Assembly (NCBI GenBank): GCA_021163155.1
Contig: JAGGXI010000098.1
Coordinates: 1 to 41,428, forward strand
Direction: 5' to 3'
DNA: 41,428 nucleotides
From: Candidatus Aerophobota bacterium
Lineage (GTDB): Bacteria; Aerophobota; Aerophobia; Aerophobales; JAGGXI01
The translations under genes were made by a program, and so were the position numbers. This document shows positions 25,995-33,976 of this stretch, piece after piece. Position 1 is the stretch's first letter. Each line of letters starts with the position of its first letter. The notes beneath the pieces were generated by a model. That model had not been told where the DNA came from. It ran no database searches and worked only from the letters and a program-made list of their open reading frames with translations.

Positions 25995-26849
25995 ATGGAG
26001 GGGAAAATAGTTATTTCTGTAGCCAGTGGAAAAGGGGGGACTGGGAAAACTACTGTAGCGGTAAATTTAGCATTATCCCTGGATAATAAAAGGATTCAAT
26101 TTTTAGATTGCGATGTGGAAGAACCGAATGCTCATATTTTTCTAAAGCCTAAAATTGTGCATGCTCAATCTATAGGTATTCCTGTTCCCCAGGTTAACGA
26201 AGAAAAATGCACCTTTTGTGGAAGATGTGCTCAAGTTTGCCTCTACAATGCTATTGCTGTAGTTAAAAAAAAGGTCTTAATTTTTCCTGAACTTTGTCAT
26301 GGTTGTGGTGGATGCAGTCTTCTCTGCCCAGAAAAAGCAATTAAAGAGGTGAATAAACCAATAGGAGTTCTTGAAGAGGGAAAAACTGACTCAATTCAAC
26401 TTATTCAGGGAAAACTTAATATAGGAGAAATGATGGCTCCTCCTTTAATTAGAGCTGTAAAAAAAGCAGCGAATAATAACTTAATTACTATTATTGATGT
26501 CTCTCCGGGAACTTCCTGTCCGGTGATTGAGGCAGTAAAAGATAGCGATTTTTGTATCTTAGTGACAGAACCTACTCCTTTTGGCTTAAATGACTTGATT
26601 TTGGCAGTGGAGGTATTAAGAAAGATAAAAATACCTTTTGGAGTAGTGATTAATCGTGCTGATGTGGGAGATAAAAAAGTTGAAAAGTATTGTAAAAAAG
26701 AGAGAATCCCTATTTTAATGCGTATTCCTATGGATAGAGAAATCGCTATATCCTATTCTAATGGAATCCCTATAGTTGAAGGAAAACCAGATTATAAAGA
26801 AAAATTTAAGGAACTCTATAAAGAAATTAAAACAATGGTTCTAAAATAG
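25995..26849 (+). CDS. MinD-superfamily P-loop ATPase with inserted ferredoxin domain (1)
   Basis: 284 residues. A deviant Walker A, SGKGGTGKTT (11-20), places it in the Mrp/MinD/NifH group, which act as dimers. Inserted at about 66-115 is a two-cluster ferredoxin: CTFCGRCAQVC (Cys72, 75, 78, 82) and CHGCGGCSLLC (Cys101, 104, 107, 111). IIDVSPGTSCPVI near 165-177 is the switch and Walker B region. Such genes occur in tandem pairs with NifX-like and DUF5320 genes in anaerobes. Proposed roles are Fe-S cluster assembly or electron-coupled metal delivery; none is proven. A close paralogue follows 15 bases later. Confidence 0.88.
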   Translation: MEGKIVISVASGKGGTGKTTVAVNLALSLDNKRIQFLDCDVEEPNAHIFLKPKIVHAQSIGIPVPQVNEEKCTFCGRCAQVCLYNAIAVVKKKVLIFPELCHGCGGCSLLCPEKAIKEVNKPIGVLEEGKTDSIQLIQGKLNIGEMMAPPLIRAVKKAANNNLITIIDVSPGTSCPVIEAVKDSDFCILVTEPTPFGLNDLILAVEVLRKIKIPFGVVINRADVGDKKVEKYCKKERIPILMRIPMDREIAISYSNGIPIVEGKPDYKEKFKELYKEIKTMVLK

Positions 26850-26864
26850 CTGCTGAGGAGATAT

Positions 26865-27719
26865 ATGAAACAGATTGTAGTTATTAGCGGTAAAGGGGGA
26901 ACAGGAAAGACAACTATTGCTGCTTCTCTTGCCAGTTTAGCTAAAAATAAAGTAATGGCAGATTGTGATGTGGATGCAGCAGATTTATATCTTTTACTTC
27001 ATCCTACTATTAAAGAGACCTATGAGTTTAAAGGAGGGAAAGTAGCGGAAATAGACCAGGAGAATTGTAATCAATGTGGAAAATGTCAACAGGTCTGTCG
27101 ATTTGAAGCAATAGATAATAATTTTGTAGTTGACTCTATCTCTTGCGAAGGATGTGGAGTATGTTTTTATATTTGCCCTCCAGAAGCAATTAAAATGGTG
27201 GAGAGACTTTCAGGAAAATGGTTTATATCTGAAACTAAATATGGTCCTTTAGTTTATGCAAAATTAGAAGTTGCCCAGGAAAACTCAGGGAAATTAGTAA
27301 CCTTAGTCAGGGAAAGAGCTAAATTAATTGCTGAAAAAGAAAAAAAAGATTTTGTTATTATAGATGGCCCGCCAGGAATTGGTTGCCCAGTTATTGCTTC
27401 TTTAGCAGGAGTGGATATCGCTTTAATTGTTACTGAACCCACTCTCTCTGGTATTCATGATTTGGAACGCATTGTAGGATTAGCTCGCCATTTTGGTATC
27501 AAAAGTTTGGTTTGCATTAATAAATATGACTTAAATCTTAAAAATACACAGAATATAGAAAAATTTTGCCAGGTTTACAATATTGAATTAGTTGGTAAAA
27601 TACCCTTTGATATAATGGTCACTAAAGCCTTAATTGCAGGTAAACCGATAGTGGAATACTCAGATAATCATACTTCAGGCCAAATAAGAAGCCTATGGGG
27701 AAAAATTATGAAAGTATAA
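26865..27719 (+). CDS. MinD-superfamily P-loop ATPase with inserted ferredoxin domain (2)
   Basis: 284 residues, the same length and layout as the preceding gene but clearly diverged. Walker A SGKGGTGKTT is at 8-17, then ADCDVDAADLYLLL. The ferredoxin insert has CNQCGKCQQVC (Cys68, 71, 74, 78) and CEGCGVCFYIC (Cys94, 97, 100, 104). IIDGPPGIGCPVIASLAGVD is the switch region. The tandem arrangement suggests a heterodimer with the first ATPase. The start ATG at 26865 has a GAGGAG site. It is the last gene before the structured 27741-27867 element, and a terminator ends the unit at 27978-28010. Confidence 0.88.
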   Translation: MKQIVVISGKGGTGKTTIAASLASLAKNKVMADCDVDAADLYLLLHPTIKETYEFKGGKVAEIDQENCNQCGKCQQVCRFEAIDNNFVVDSISCEGCGVCFYICPPEAIKMVERLSGKWFISETKYGPLVYAKLEVAQENSGKLVTLVRERAKLIAEKEKKDFVIIDGPPGIGCPVIASLAGVDIALIVTEPTLSGIHDLERIVGLARHFGIKSLVCINKYDLNLKNTQNIEKFCQVYNIELVGKIPFDIMVTKALIAGKPIVEYSDNHTSGQIRSLWGKIMKV

Positions 27720-27740
27720 TAAAACTTTATCATAACTATT

Positions 27741-27867
27741 GACAAATATAACCATTTATAGCCTACCGTGTAGGCTAATTTAAGCCCTACACCTCAAAAT
27801 ATTGAGGTTGACTCGTGTAAACTCAGGAGGTTATTGGTCCCTGAGGTAGGCAAAAGTAATATTTGTC
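27741..27867 (+). ncRNA. candidate structured RNA or palindromic element with four-way-junction potential
   Basis: 127 nt with nested complementarity. An outer 9-bp stem pairs GACAAATAT (27741-27749) with ATATTTGTC (27859-27867). A 7-bp stem pairs GCCTACC (27761-27767) with GGTAGGC (27845-27851). Inside it are three hairpins: GTGTAGG/CCTACAC (27768-27774 with 27786-27792), CTCAA/TTGAG (27793-27806) and CTCAGG/CCTGAG (27822-27845). The 5' GCCTAC could instead pair with the nearer GTAGGC (27770-27775), giving a mutually exclusive fold. It may be a cis-regulatory RNA, a small RNA, or another MITE; no second copy was seen in the window. Confidence 0.35.
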
Positions 27868-27912
27868 TATAAATATTACAACTATAGTCTAATATGCTTT
27901 GAGATATTAATG

Positions 27913-27939
27913 CATAGTAGCCGCAACCTTCAGGCTATG
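27913..27939. repeat. solitary GTAGCCGC cassette
   Basis: CATAGTAGCCGCAACCTTCA then GGCTATG is a degenerate hairpin related to the GGTAGCCGC cassettes at 2370, 24943 and 36027. It lies between the structured element and the terminator at 27978. Confidence 0.4.
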
Positions 27940-27977
27940 TAGGATGAATTCTGTAACTATCAATTTATTGGAATGCT

Positions 27978-28010
27978 AAAAAGCCAATATAATTATAAAT
28001 TGGCTTTTTT
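27978..28010 (+). terminator. rho-independent terminator
   Basis: The stem AAAAAGCCAAT pairs with ATTGGCTTTTT around a 10-base AT loop and is followed by a T-run. It ends the fur-to-ATPase transcript or the candidate RNA. The A/T tracts would also let it work on the other strand, but no gene points that way. Confidence 0.7.
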
Positions 28011-28045
28011 ATTAAATTTATATATTTAAAAGGAGAAAGGGAAAA

Positions 28046-28909
28046 ATGGAACAGACAAGTGCATCTCCCCAACAAAATAAGCAACAAGAACAATTTAATA
28101 AGCAACAAAAACAGATTGAAAGAAGAATGAATATAATTAAGCATAAGTTAACTATCGTAAGTGGTAAGGGAGGAGTAGGTAAAAGCACAGTTGCAGTTAA
28201 TTTAGCTTATAGCCTGCTTTCCCAAAATAGAGAAGTGGGTATTCTTGATGTAGACATTCATGGGCCCAGTTTAGCCAAAATGATAGGTATTGAGAATCTT
28301 CGCCTGGGCGCTTCTCAAGAAAATAATGTAGAACCTATTGCCGTTACTCCTCATTTAAAAGCAGTTACTATTGCTTCTTTACTTGAGAGCAGCGATACCC
28401 CTGTCGTTTGGCGTGGTCCCTTAAAGATGAAGCTAATAGCTCAGTTTTTAGGTAATGTCAATTGGGGTAATCTTGATTATTTAATTATTGATTCTCCCCC
28501 CGGAACTGGGGATGAGCCCTTAAGTGTAGCTCAGCTCATTCCTAATATGGATGGGATGGTAATTGTAACTACTCCTCAGGATGTGGCCCTTTTGGACTCT
28601 CGAAAATCGATTGGCTTTGCTAAAACTCTTAAAGTGCCAGTTATTGGGATAATAGAAAATATGAGTGGATTAATCTGTCCTCACTGTGGAGGGAAAATCG
28701 ACCTCTTTAAAACGGGAGGAGGGGAAAAGGCAGCGAAAGATTTTAAAATTCCTTTTTTAGGTAGGATTCCTATTGAGCCAAGTATAGTAGATTCTACTGA
28801 TAAAGGTAAACCATTTATTCAAACTTACAGAGGAACAGAAACAGCAAAATTGATGAATGAAATTGCTATGAAAATTATGGAGATAGTGGAAAATAAAAAT
28901 CAGCAATGA
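28046..28909 (+). CDS. mrp: Mrp/NBP35-type Fe-S cluster carrier ATPase
   Basis: 287 residues. A Gln-rich, charged N-terminal tail (1-28) precedes the P-loop [10 protein letters not shown] (39-48). [23 protein letters not shown] and [18 protein letters not shown] (148-165) follow, then [12 protein letters not shown] (205-216), whose CxxC pair (Cys211, Cys214) binds a bridging [4Fe-4S] cluster across the dimer. It delivers clusters to apoproteins. The N-terminal MIP18-like domain of enteric Mrp is absent, so it is the short type. AAAGGAG lies before the ATG. It follows the terminator, so it starts a new unit, and is 55 bases from def. Confidence 0.92.
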   Translation: MEQTSASPQQNKQQEQFNKQQKQIERRMNIIKHKLTIVSGKGGVGKSTVAVNLAYSLLSQNREVGILDVDIHGPSLAKMIGIENLRLGASQENNVEPIAVTPHLKAVTIASLLESSDTPVVWRGPLKMKLIAQFLGNVNWGNLDYLIIDSPPGTGDEPLSVAQLIPNMDGMVIVTTPQDVALLDSRKSIGFAKTLKVPVIGIIENMSGLICPHCGGKIDLFKTGGGEKAAKDFKIPFLGRIPIEPSIVDSTDKGKPFIQTYRGTETAKLMNEIAMKIMEIVENKNQQ

Positions 28910-28964
28910 TGATAGATTAGAAGAAAGAGGTTGTAAAAAGGAGACAGAGAAAGGAGAAAGTAAA

Positions 28965-29504
28965 ATGGATAACTTAAAACTGCACAAATATGGGGACCCT
29001 ATTTTGAGAAAACAAGCAGAATTGGTTAAAAAAATAAATCCCGAAGAGAAGGAACTTTTGTCTAATATGGCTAAGATAATGTATAAAAACGAAGGAATAG
29101 GTTTAGCAGCTCCTCAAGTAGGTATAAATAAGAGGATTATTATTGTCCATACAGATAATGGACTTTTAAAGTTAATCAATCCCCAAATTTTAGAGAAAGA
29201 AGGAGAGGACTCTCTTTCGGAAGGATGTCTAAGCCTTCCCGAGATTTTTGTGCAGGTAAATAGAGCAAAAAGAATCAAAGTCGAAGGATTAAACGAGGAG
29301 GGGAAATTAATAAAACTAAGAGCTGAAGATTTTCTTGCCCGGGTTATTCAACATGAAATTGACCATCTTAATGGAGTACTTATCATTGATTATGCAACAG
29401 AGACGAGAAAAGAGAAGATAAGGGGCAATTTAGAAAAAATAGCTAATCATACCAAAATGATTTTTGAAGTAAAAAATAGGAGAAAAGCAAAAATGGTACT
29501 GTAA
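28965..29504 (+). CDS. def: peptide deformylase
   Basis: 179 residues. It removes the N-formyl group from nascent proteins. All three family motifs are present: GIGLAAPQVG (44-53), EGCLSLP (86-92) with metal ligand Cys88, and QHEIDHLNG (129-137) with ligands His130 and His134 and catalytic Glu131. The ATG has an AAAGGAG site. The usual partner, methionyl-tRNA formyltransferase, is not nearby; trmO follows instead after 75 bases. Confidence 0.96.
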   Translation: MDNLKLHKYGDPILRKQAELVKKINPEEKELLSNMAKIMYKNEGIGLAAPQVGINKRIIIVHTDNGLLKLINPQILEKEGEDSLSEGCLSLPEIFVQVNRAKRIKVEGLNEEGKLIKLRAEDFLARVIQHEIDHLNGVLIIDYATETRKEKIRGNLEKIANHTKMIFEVKNRRKAKMVL

Positions 29505-29579
29505 TCAGTGAATAATAAAAAGTAGTTAAACTTTACTATAAAAAACAACTTTGGCTGCAAAAAATGGGAAAAACTTGAA

Positions 29580-29942
29580 TTGAAGATAGAGATTCATCCT
29601 ATAGGAGTGGTAAAAAATAACCTTCAAGATTATCAAAGGATAGAAATTTATGAAGATTTTTTAGAAGCTCTTAAAGGAATTGAAAATTTTAAATATTTAT
29701 GGGTTCTATTTTGGTTACATAAAGTATCCGAAGAGGATAGAAAGACCCTCCAGGTTCATGCTATGGGGAATTTTAGCGTTCCCAAAAGGGGAGTTTTTAC
29801 TACCAGGTCCCCAAGAAGACCTAATCCTATCGGTCTTACAAAGGTAAAATTTTTAAAGAGAGAAAAAAATATAATTCTTGTCCAGGGCCTGGATGCCTTT
29901 GAAGGAAGTCCTGTCCTGGATATTAAGATAGTCTGGGAATAA
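29580..29942 (+). CDS. trmO: tRNA t6A37 methyltransferase TrmO (TsaA/UPF0066 family)
   Basis: 120 residues, a single beta-barrel domain. It starts IHPIGVVKNN; FKYLWVLFWLHKV is typical for the strand that follows. The AdoMet site is GVFTTRSPRRPNPIGLT (71-87), the family hallmark, and the LDAFEGSPVLDIK motif (103-115) is near the C terminus. It methylates N6 of t6A37 in tRNA-Thr, a base made by TsaD (7707-8717). The start is TTG at 29580, the only initiation codon near the conserved N terminus; its ribosome site is weak (GGGAAAAAC). The C-terminal extension of enteric TrmO is absent. Confidence 0.85.
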   Translation: MKIEIHPIGVVKNNLQDYQRIEIYEDFLEALKGIENFKYLWVLFWLHKVSEEDRKTLQVHAMGNFSVPKRGVFTTRSPRRPNPIGLTKVKFLKREKNIILVQGLDAFEGSPVLDIKIVWE

Positions 29943-29973
29943 ACCTTATAAAATAAAAGGAAAGAAGATAAAA

Positions 29974-30243
29974 ATGTTTCAAGTGAAAGAAGAGCTATGT
30001 GTAGGATGTGGGTTATGTATAAAATTCTGTCCAACAGGAGCAATAAGTCTTATTTATAACAAAGCAAATATTGATAAAGAAAGGTGCATCCAGTGCTCTC
30101 GTTGTAAAGCAATTTGTCCTCAAGAAGCAATTGTTGAATTAGCTGAGATTGTTTCATTAAAAGAATTAAAGGATACTTTTCAGGATTTAGAAAAACAATT
30201 AAATGAGATTTTTAAAAAAATAGAAAGGCTTGAAAAACATTGA
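29974..30243 (+). CDS. two-cluster ferredoxin with coiled-coil tail
   Basis: 89 residues. Two [4Fe-4S] motifs: CVGCGLCIKFCPTGAI (Cys9, 12, 15, 19) and CIQCSRCKAICPQEAI (Cys38, 41, 44, 48). Both match the inserted ferredoxin of the two ATPases at 25995 and 26865. Residues 60-89 form a charged coiled coil (LKELKDTFQDLEKQLNEIFK, then KIERLEKH), unusual for a plain ferredoxin and reminiscent of the tails at 24429 and 25111. It could be an electron or cluster donor for the ATPases. The gene follows trmO by 31 bases and ends just before R1 copy E. Confidence 0.85.
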   Translation: MFQVKEELCVGCGLCIKFCPTGAISLIYNKANIDKERCIQCSRCKAICPQEAIVELAEIVSLKELKDTFQDLEKQLNEIFKKIERLEKH

Positions 30244-30280
30244 AATAAACGTAACTATTCAGACACCCTGTACTAGCTTT

Positions 30281-30505
30281 AGCCCAGGATTCGACAATCT
30301 ATTAAAGCTCTCTACAGGGTAGGGGAGGCTTTAGCCTCCCAATTACCTCTAACTCTTGTTTTAAGGGCAATTAGCTTCGCCCCTACCCATCAAAAGGGGT
30401 GTTTTTGCTTATAGAAAAGTTTTTTGAAAAATGTGGAAAGTAGACCTAATGTTATGCTTCGGAATTAACCTTGGCTAATATTATTCAAATTGCCGAATCC
30501 AGGTT
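30281..30505. mobile_element. R1-related element, copy E
   Basis: 225 bp with left end AGCCCAGGATTCGACAA and right end TTGCCGAATCCAGGTT. The core has GGGTAGGGGAGGCTTTAGCC and a second stem, GGGCAATTAGCTTCGCCCC. Its 3' third (GTTTTTGCTTATAGAAAAG and on) differs from the AT-rich tail of copies A-C. It belongs with copy D by its CACCCTGTA left flank. It separates the ferredoxin gene from the TauE gene. Confidence 0.62.
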
Positions 30506-30627
30506 GAAATAAATTAGTATGAAAATAAAGAAAATATGTCATTGTTGGTGGGACGGAGATTAATATCCTTCTTATGGCTTAATATGTTTATTTTAAATTT
30601 TAATTATAGACTATAAGGAGGATAAAA
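30506..30627. other. leader of the TauE-type gene
   Basis: About 120 AT-rich bases. No convincing promoter was found. It ends with a strong ribosome site, AAGGAGG (30615-30621). Confidence 0.35.
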
Positions 30628-31365
30628 ATAATAACCAAAATTATAATCTGCATTTGCATCGGTTTTCTTGCCGGTTTTATGAGTGGTATGTTTGGAATCG
30701 GTGGAGGGACAGTGAGAATACCTTTGCTTTATCTTGCCGGTTTGCCCCTATTGAGTGCTTTTGGGATTAATTTTTTTGTTATCCCTTTTGCATCCTTTGT
30801 AGGTGCAGTAAGTCAAAGAAAAAACATTGCAAAAGAGATAGTTGTCTATGCAATTGCTGGAGGTGTTTTAGGAGAAATAATTGGAGCATATTTTGTAGGG
30901 TTTATTCCAACATTGATATTGACAATTATTTATGTTATCCTTTGCATTGTAGTAACATTGGGCATCTTTTCAGATAAAATTATGCCAAGCCTTGCCAGGA
31001 AGATTAAACTTACTAATAAAAATGTCTTTAGCTCCTCATTTTTTGTAAGTTTTATAACAGGTTTAAGAGGCGGCAGTGGAGGCCAGGTCTTCCCAGCTCT
31101 TTTTAAAAGCCTTGGTCTTAATACTCATAAAGCAATTGCCACTTCATTAACTGTATCAATTTTTACGGCTTTTGGCGCTGTACCAATATATTGGCACCGT
31201 GGAAACATAATCTGGTTACCAGCATTGTGCGTTTTGTCAGGGTCAATGGTAGGAGCAAGAGTAGGAAGTAAAATTTCATTAAAAACAAAATCTACCTGGT
31301 TGGAGATCGGACTTGCAGTGCTTGTTATAGCGCTTGCTTTTAGTGTAATATATAAAGCATTATGA
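30628..31365 (+). CDS. TauE/SafE family membrane exporter, possibly with an AUA start
   Basis: About 245 residues if read from 30628. The family is built of two repeats of membrane helices with GIGGG-type motifs: here GFMSGMFGIGGGTVRIPLLY near the start and ITGLRGGSGGQVFPALFKSL in the middle, with seven to eight hydrophobic segments. Members move sulfite, sulfonates or other small anions. The first usual start codon is ATG 30679, but it falls inside the first motif and would remove half of helix 1. The in-frame codons upstream (ITKIIICICIGFLAGF) restore that helix. The AAGGAGG site is six bases before an ATA at 30628 and far from 30679. Either a rare AUA start or a damaged ATG is likely. The next gene overlaps or follows directly. 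Confidence 0.8.
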   Translation: MITKIIICICIGFLAGFMSGMFGIGGGTVRIPLLYLAGLPLLSAFGINFFVIPFASFVGAVSQRKNIAKEIVVYAIAGGVLGEIIGAYFVGFIPTLILTIIYVILCIVVTLGIFSDKIMPSLARKIKLTNKNVFSSSFFVSFITGLRGGSGGQVFPALFKSLGLNTHKAIATSLTVSIFTAFGAVPIYWHRGNIIWLPALCVLSGSMVGARVGSKISLKTKSTWLEIGLAVLVIALAFSVIYKAL

Positions 31366-31376
31366 GAGGAGGTAAA

Positions 31377-31793
31377 ATGAAAAAGATAAGAATTGCTCTT
31401 GGCTCAAACGATAGAGAAAACATTTCTCCAGGTCATATGGGTATGGCAGAAGACTTTTATGTATACGACCTTTTTGAAGATGGAAACTCAAATTTTATAG
31501 AGAAGAGGAAGAATACATCGCCAAATGAAAAAGGTAAACATGGTCTTCCCGAAAAGATGAAGGCAATTATGGAGATACTTAAGGATGCCAATGTTATTAT
31601 AGGTAGAAAAATGAGCCCAAATTTTGTAAAAATAGCTGCTAATACTAAGTTTCAACCTGTAATGATAAAGATAGATAAAATTTCGGAAATTATGAAAGAA
31701 GTGACGAAATCTTTTGATAAAATTTATAATCTTGTTGAGCAGAGAAAAAAAGGTGATAGACCAAAAGAGATACCTAAATTAGGGAAGGAGTAA
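31377..31793 (+). CDS. NifX-like (dinitrogenase Fe-Mo cofactor) domain protein
   Basis: 138 residues from ATG 31377, which follows GAGGAGGT; an ATG at 31362 overlapping the TauE stop would add five residues. It opens KKIRIALGSNDRENISPGHM and continues AEDFYVYDLFEDG, with a second half GLPEKMKAIMEILKDANVII then GRKMSPNFVKIAANTKFQPV, which fits the NifX-like alpha/beta fold although strongly diverged. The C-terminal tail is basic. No Cys are present, so clusters would be held by His or Met. It is probably translated with the TauE gene. It is one of three NifX-like proteins in the window. Confidence 0.65.
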   Translation: MKKIRIALGSNDRENISPGHMGMAEDFYVYDLFEDGNSNFIEKRKNTSPNEKGKHGLPEKMKAIMEILKDANVIIGRKMSPNFVKIAANTKFQPVMIKIDKISEIMKEVTKSFDKIYNLVEQRKKGDRPKEIPKLGKE

Positions 31794-31914
31794 TTACCAT
31801 AAAAATAGCTTAGACATAAACCAGATTTGGCAGCTATTAATGAATTTTTCTTAAAGATGAAATAATTTCGGTAAATAGGGATATTTATGGAATTGCCCTT
31901 AAAGAAGGAGAGAA

Positions 31915-33531
31915 ATGAAACATAAAATATATTTCCCACAATTTGGTAAAGAGACAGAAATTTCTAAAGGGAGGACCGTTTTAGCTTATGCTAAGGAGTT
32001 AGGAATACCCATAAATTCCAGTTGTGGAGGGTTAGGAATGTGTAAAGAGTGTAGAATTTCTGTTGAAAAGGGATGCGAAGCTTTAAACAAAAGAACAGAA
32101 CTCGAAAGAGATTTAAACGATAATGAGAGACTTGCCTGTCAAACTATTATTGAAGATTCTTCTGTCGATGTATATGTAAAGGTCTTACATTATGGCTATC
32201 TTCAAATCCTCGCAAAAGGGAAGGGCAAAAGGATAGAATTAAACCCGCTAACCAGAAGAGTAGGCAATAAGGTTATATTTGAAAATAAAGAGATTGATAA
32301 CTATAGGGGCCATATTTATGGAATAGCAGCAGATATAGGCACTACAACTATTGCTTTATATTTAATGGATTTAGAAAATGGGGACTGTATCTGCACAGAT
32401 GCTTTTGAAAATCCTCAAAGAATAATTGATGGCAATAATGTCATAAGCAGAATAATGTATGATAGAAAAAATCCTGGCAAGCTTCATAAAAATTTAATTT
32501 CCTGTATTAACAAAAAAATAAGAGAGATGCCTTGCGATGAACAGGAAATTTATGAAATGGTCGTCGTTGGTAATAGTACTATGAGAGACATCTTTTTTGA
32601 CTTAGATGTACAAACTCTTGGAGTTACTCCCTTTAAATCAGTAACAGAGCTAAGTAAAGGGCCTGCTTTTTTAAATAAAAAAGCAGATGAGCTTTCTTTA
32701 AATATTCATAAAAACGCAAATATTTATGGTGCGCCGTTGATAGGCTCACATGTAGGGGCGGATACAACAGCTGTTTGTTTATCTTCAGGATTATTTAATA
32801 CATCTAATGAGATAGCTATGGCTATAGATATAGGAACGAATGGGGAAATAGCTTTAAAGTCTTCCAATGGTAAAATAATAGTAACTTCTTGTGCCGCAGG
32901 ATCGGCATTAGAACCAATGCCTGCTTTAAAGGGAACAATTCAAAAAATGAGCTTAAATAATGAGAAAATAGAATGGAAGACCATAGGGGATATAGAGCCT
33001 ATAGGAATCTGTGGTTCTGGCATAATTGACTTACTGGGAGAATTGATTAAAAATAAAAAGATGAATGAGTATGGTTATCTTACCGATGGGAAAATATTTA
33101 AGATAACAGATAAAATCCGGATAACTCAAAAAGAGATTAAAGGAGAGAATGGTTTAATGTGGAGTAAAGCCGCTATCTCTTTAGGAATAAAAGCCTTACT
33201 GGAAAAAGCAGGAATGGGCACTAATGACTTAGACAGGGTTTACCTTGCAGGCTCTTTTGGTACCTATATTAATAAAGAAAACGCAAGAAGAATAGGGTTG
33301 GTGCCTGCGGTTCCTTTAAATAAAATAATACAGGTGGGTAATGCTGCTGCCGAGGGAGCGAAAGAAATGCTATTATCTAGAAAGAGAAGGAAACTCGCTG
33401 AAAAATCGGTAGAAAAAGCACAACATATTGATCTTGCTTTAATCCCCAATTATGGAAGAAGGCTTATGCTTGATGAACAAAATTTTAAAGAATTAAAATT
33501 TAAATGGAGTAAATCGCAACCTGGTAATTAA
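31915..33531 (+). CDS. RACo-like ferredoxin-ASKHA ATPase (corrinoid-protein activator family)
   Basis: 538 residues. An N-terminal [2Fe-2S] ferredoxin (1-90) has Cys37, 43, 46 and 75 (SSCGGLGMCKECRISV and ERLACQ). After a linker, the DUF4445/RACo ASKHA domain shows GIAADIGTTTIALYLMD (about 136-152), VVVGNSTMRDIFF, AMAIDIGTNGEIAL (about 303-316), CAAGSALE, GICGSGIIDLLGEL and YLAGSFGTYI. Family members use ATP to re-reduce cob(II)alamin in methyltransferase corrinoid proteins. No corrinoid protein, methyltransferase (mtrH type) or B12 gene is in the window, so the partner is unknown. It has an AAGGAGAG site and stands 14 bases ahead of queF. Confidence 0.88.
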   Translation: MKHKIYFPQFGKETEISKGRTVLAYAKELGIPINSSCGGLGMCKECRISVEKGCEALNKRTELERDLNDNERLACQTIIEDSSVDVYVKVLHYGYLQILAKGKGKRIELNPLTRRVGNKVIFENKEIDNYRGHIYGIAADIGTTTIALYLMDLENGDCICTDAFENPQRIIDGNNVISRIMYDRKNPGKLHKNLISCINKKIREMPCDEQEIYEMVVVGNSTMRDIFFDLDVQTLGVTPFKSVTELSKGPAFLNKKADELSLNIHKNANIYGAPLIGSHVGADTTAVCLSSGLFNTSNEIAMAIDIGTNGEIALKSSNGKIIVTSCAAGSALEPMPALKGTIQKMSLNNEKIEWKTIGDIEPIGICGSGIIDLLGELIKNKKMNEYGYLTDGKIFKITDKIRITQKEIKGENGLMWSKAAISLGIKALLEKAGMGTNDLDRVYLAGSFGTYINKENARRIGLVPAVPLNKIIQVGNAAAEGAKEMLLSRKRRKLAEKSVEKAQHIDLALIPNYGRRLMLDEQNFKELKFKWSKSQPGN

Positions 33532-33544
33532 GGAGGATTTTAAA

Positions 33545-33976
33545 ATGTTATATGAAAACCGAGTTCCACCTGAAGAAGAGCTAAAGGCAAAAAAGACCAT
33601 AGGGAAAAGCTTTGAGTCCTCAGCTATTGACTGCTCTATTCTTAAAACTTTTCCTTACGAATATTCTTATCGGCCTATTCAAATGGAGCATACTACAGAT
33701 GAATTCACCTGTATCTGTCCTTTCTCTGAACTACCTGACCAGGCTACTATCACTATTAAATATATACCCAACAAATTATGTATAGAGCTTAGGTCGTTAA
33801 AATACTATCTTTATTCTTTTAGACAAGTGAAGATATTTCATGAACATGTAGTAAATAAAATTTTAGAAGATTTAACATCTATTTTAGACCCTTTAGAAAT
33901 GATCATAGTGGGAAAATTTGCCGTAAGAGGAGGTATAGTTACTATGGCTACAGCCTCTTATAAAAAAGAAAAGTAA
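33545..33976 (+). CDS. queF: NADPH-dependent preQ0 reductase QueF (short, type I)
   Basis: 143 residues, the length of the unimodular QueF. It reduces 7-cyano-7-deazaguanine (preQ0) to preQ1 for queuosine synthesis. The catalytic Cys is in FTCICPFSELPD (Cys58) and the proton-donating Asp is Asp65. The QueF motif follows as ELRSLKYYLYSFRQ (76-89), then FHEHVVNKILEDL and GKFAVRGGIVT. With QueH at 5546 it shows the cell makes queuosine, although the other pathway genes are outside. AAGGAGG lies before the ATG. R4 copy 2 begins at its stop. Confidence 0.93.
   Translation: MLYENRVPPEEELKAKKTIGKSFESSAIDCSILKTFPYEYSYRPIQMEHTTDEFTCICPFSELPDQATITIKYIPNKLCIELRSLKYYLYSFRQVKIFHEHVVNKILEDLTSILDPLEMIIVGKFAVRGGIVTMATASYKKEK

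Noticed and set aside
27720-27880. tRNA gene in the 27.7 kb gap, suggested by the 7-bp closing stem
   Set aside because: There is no T-loop TTCGA/TTCAA motif, no anticodon arm of proper size and spacing, and no CCA.
31818-31834. Degenerate R1 terminus (AAACCAGATTTGGCAG) upstream of the RACo-like gene
   Set aside because: The match is partial and no internal R1 sequence or second end is nearby.
33532-33544. preQ1 riboswitch ahead of queF
   Set aside because: Only 13 bases separate queF from the upstream gene, and no preQ1 aptamer pattern is seen near queF or queH.
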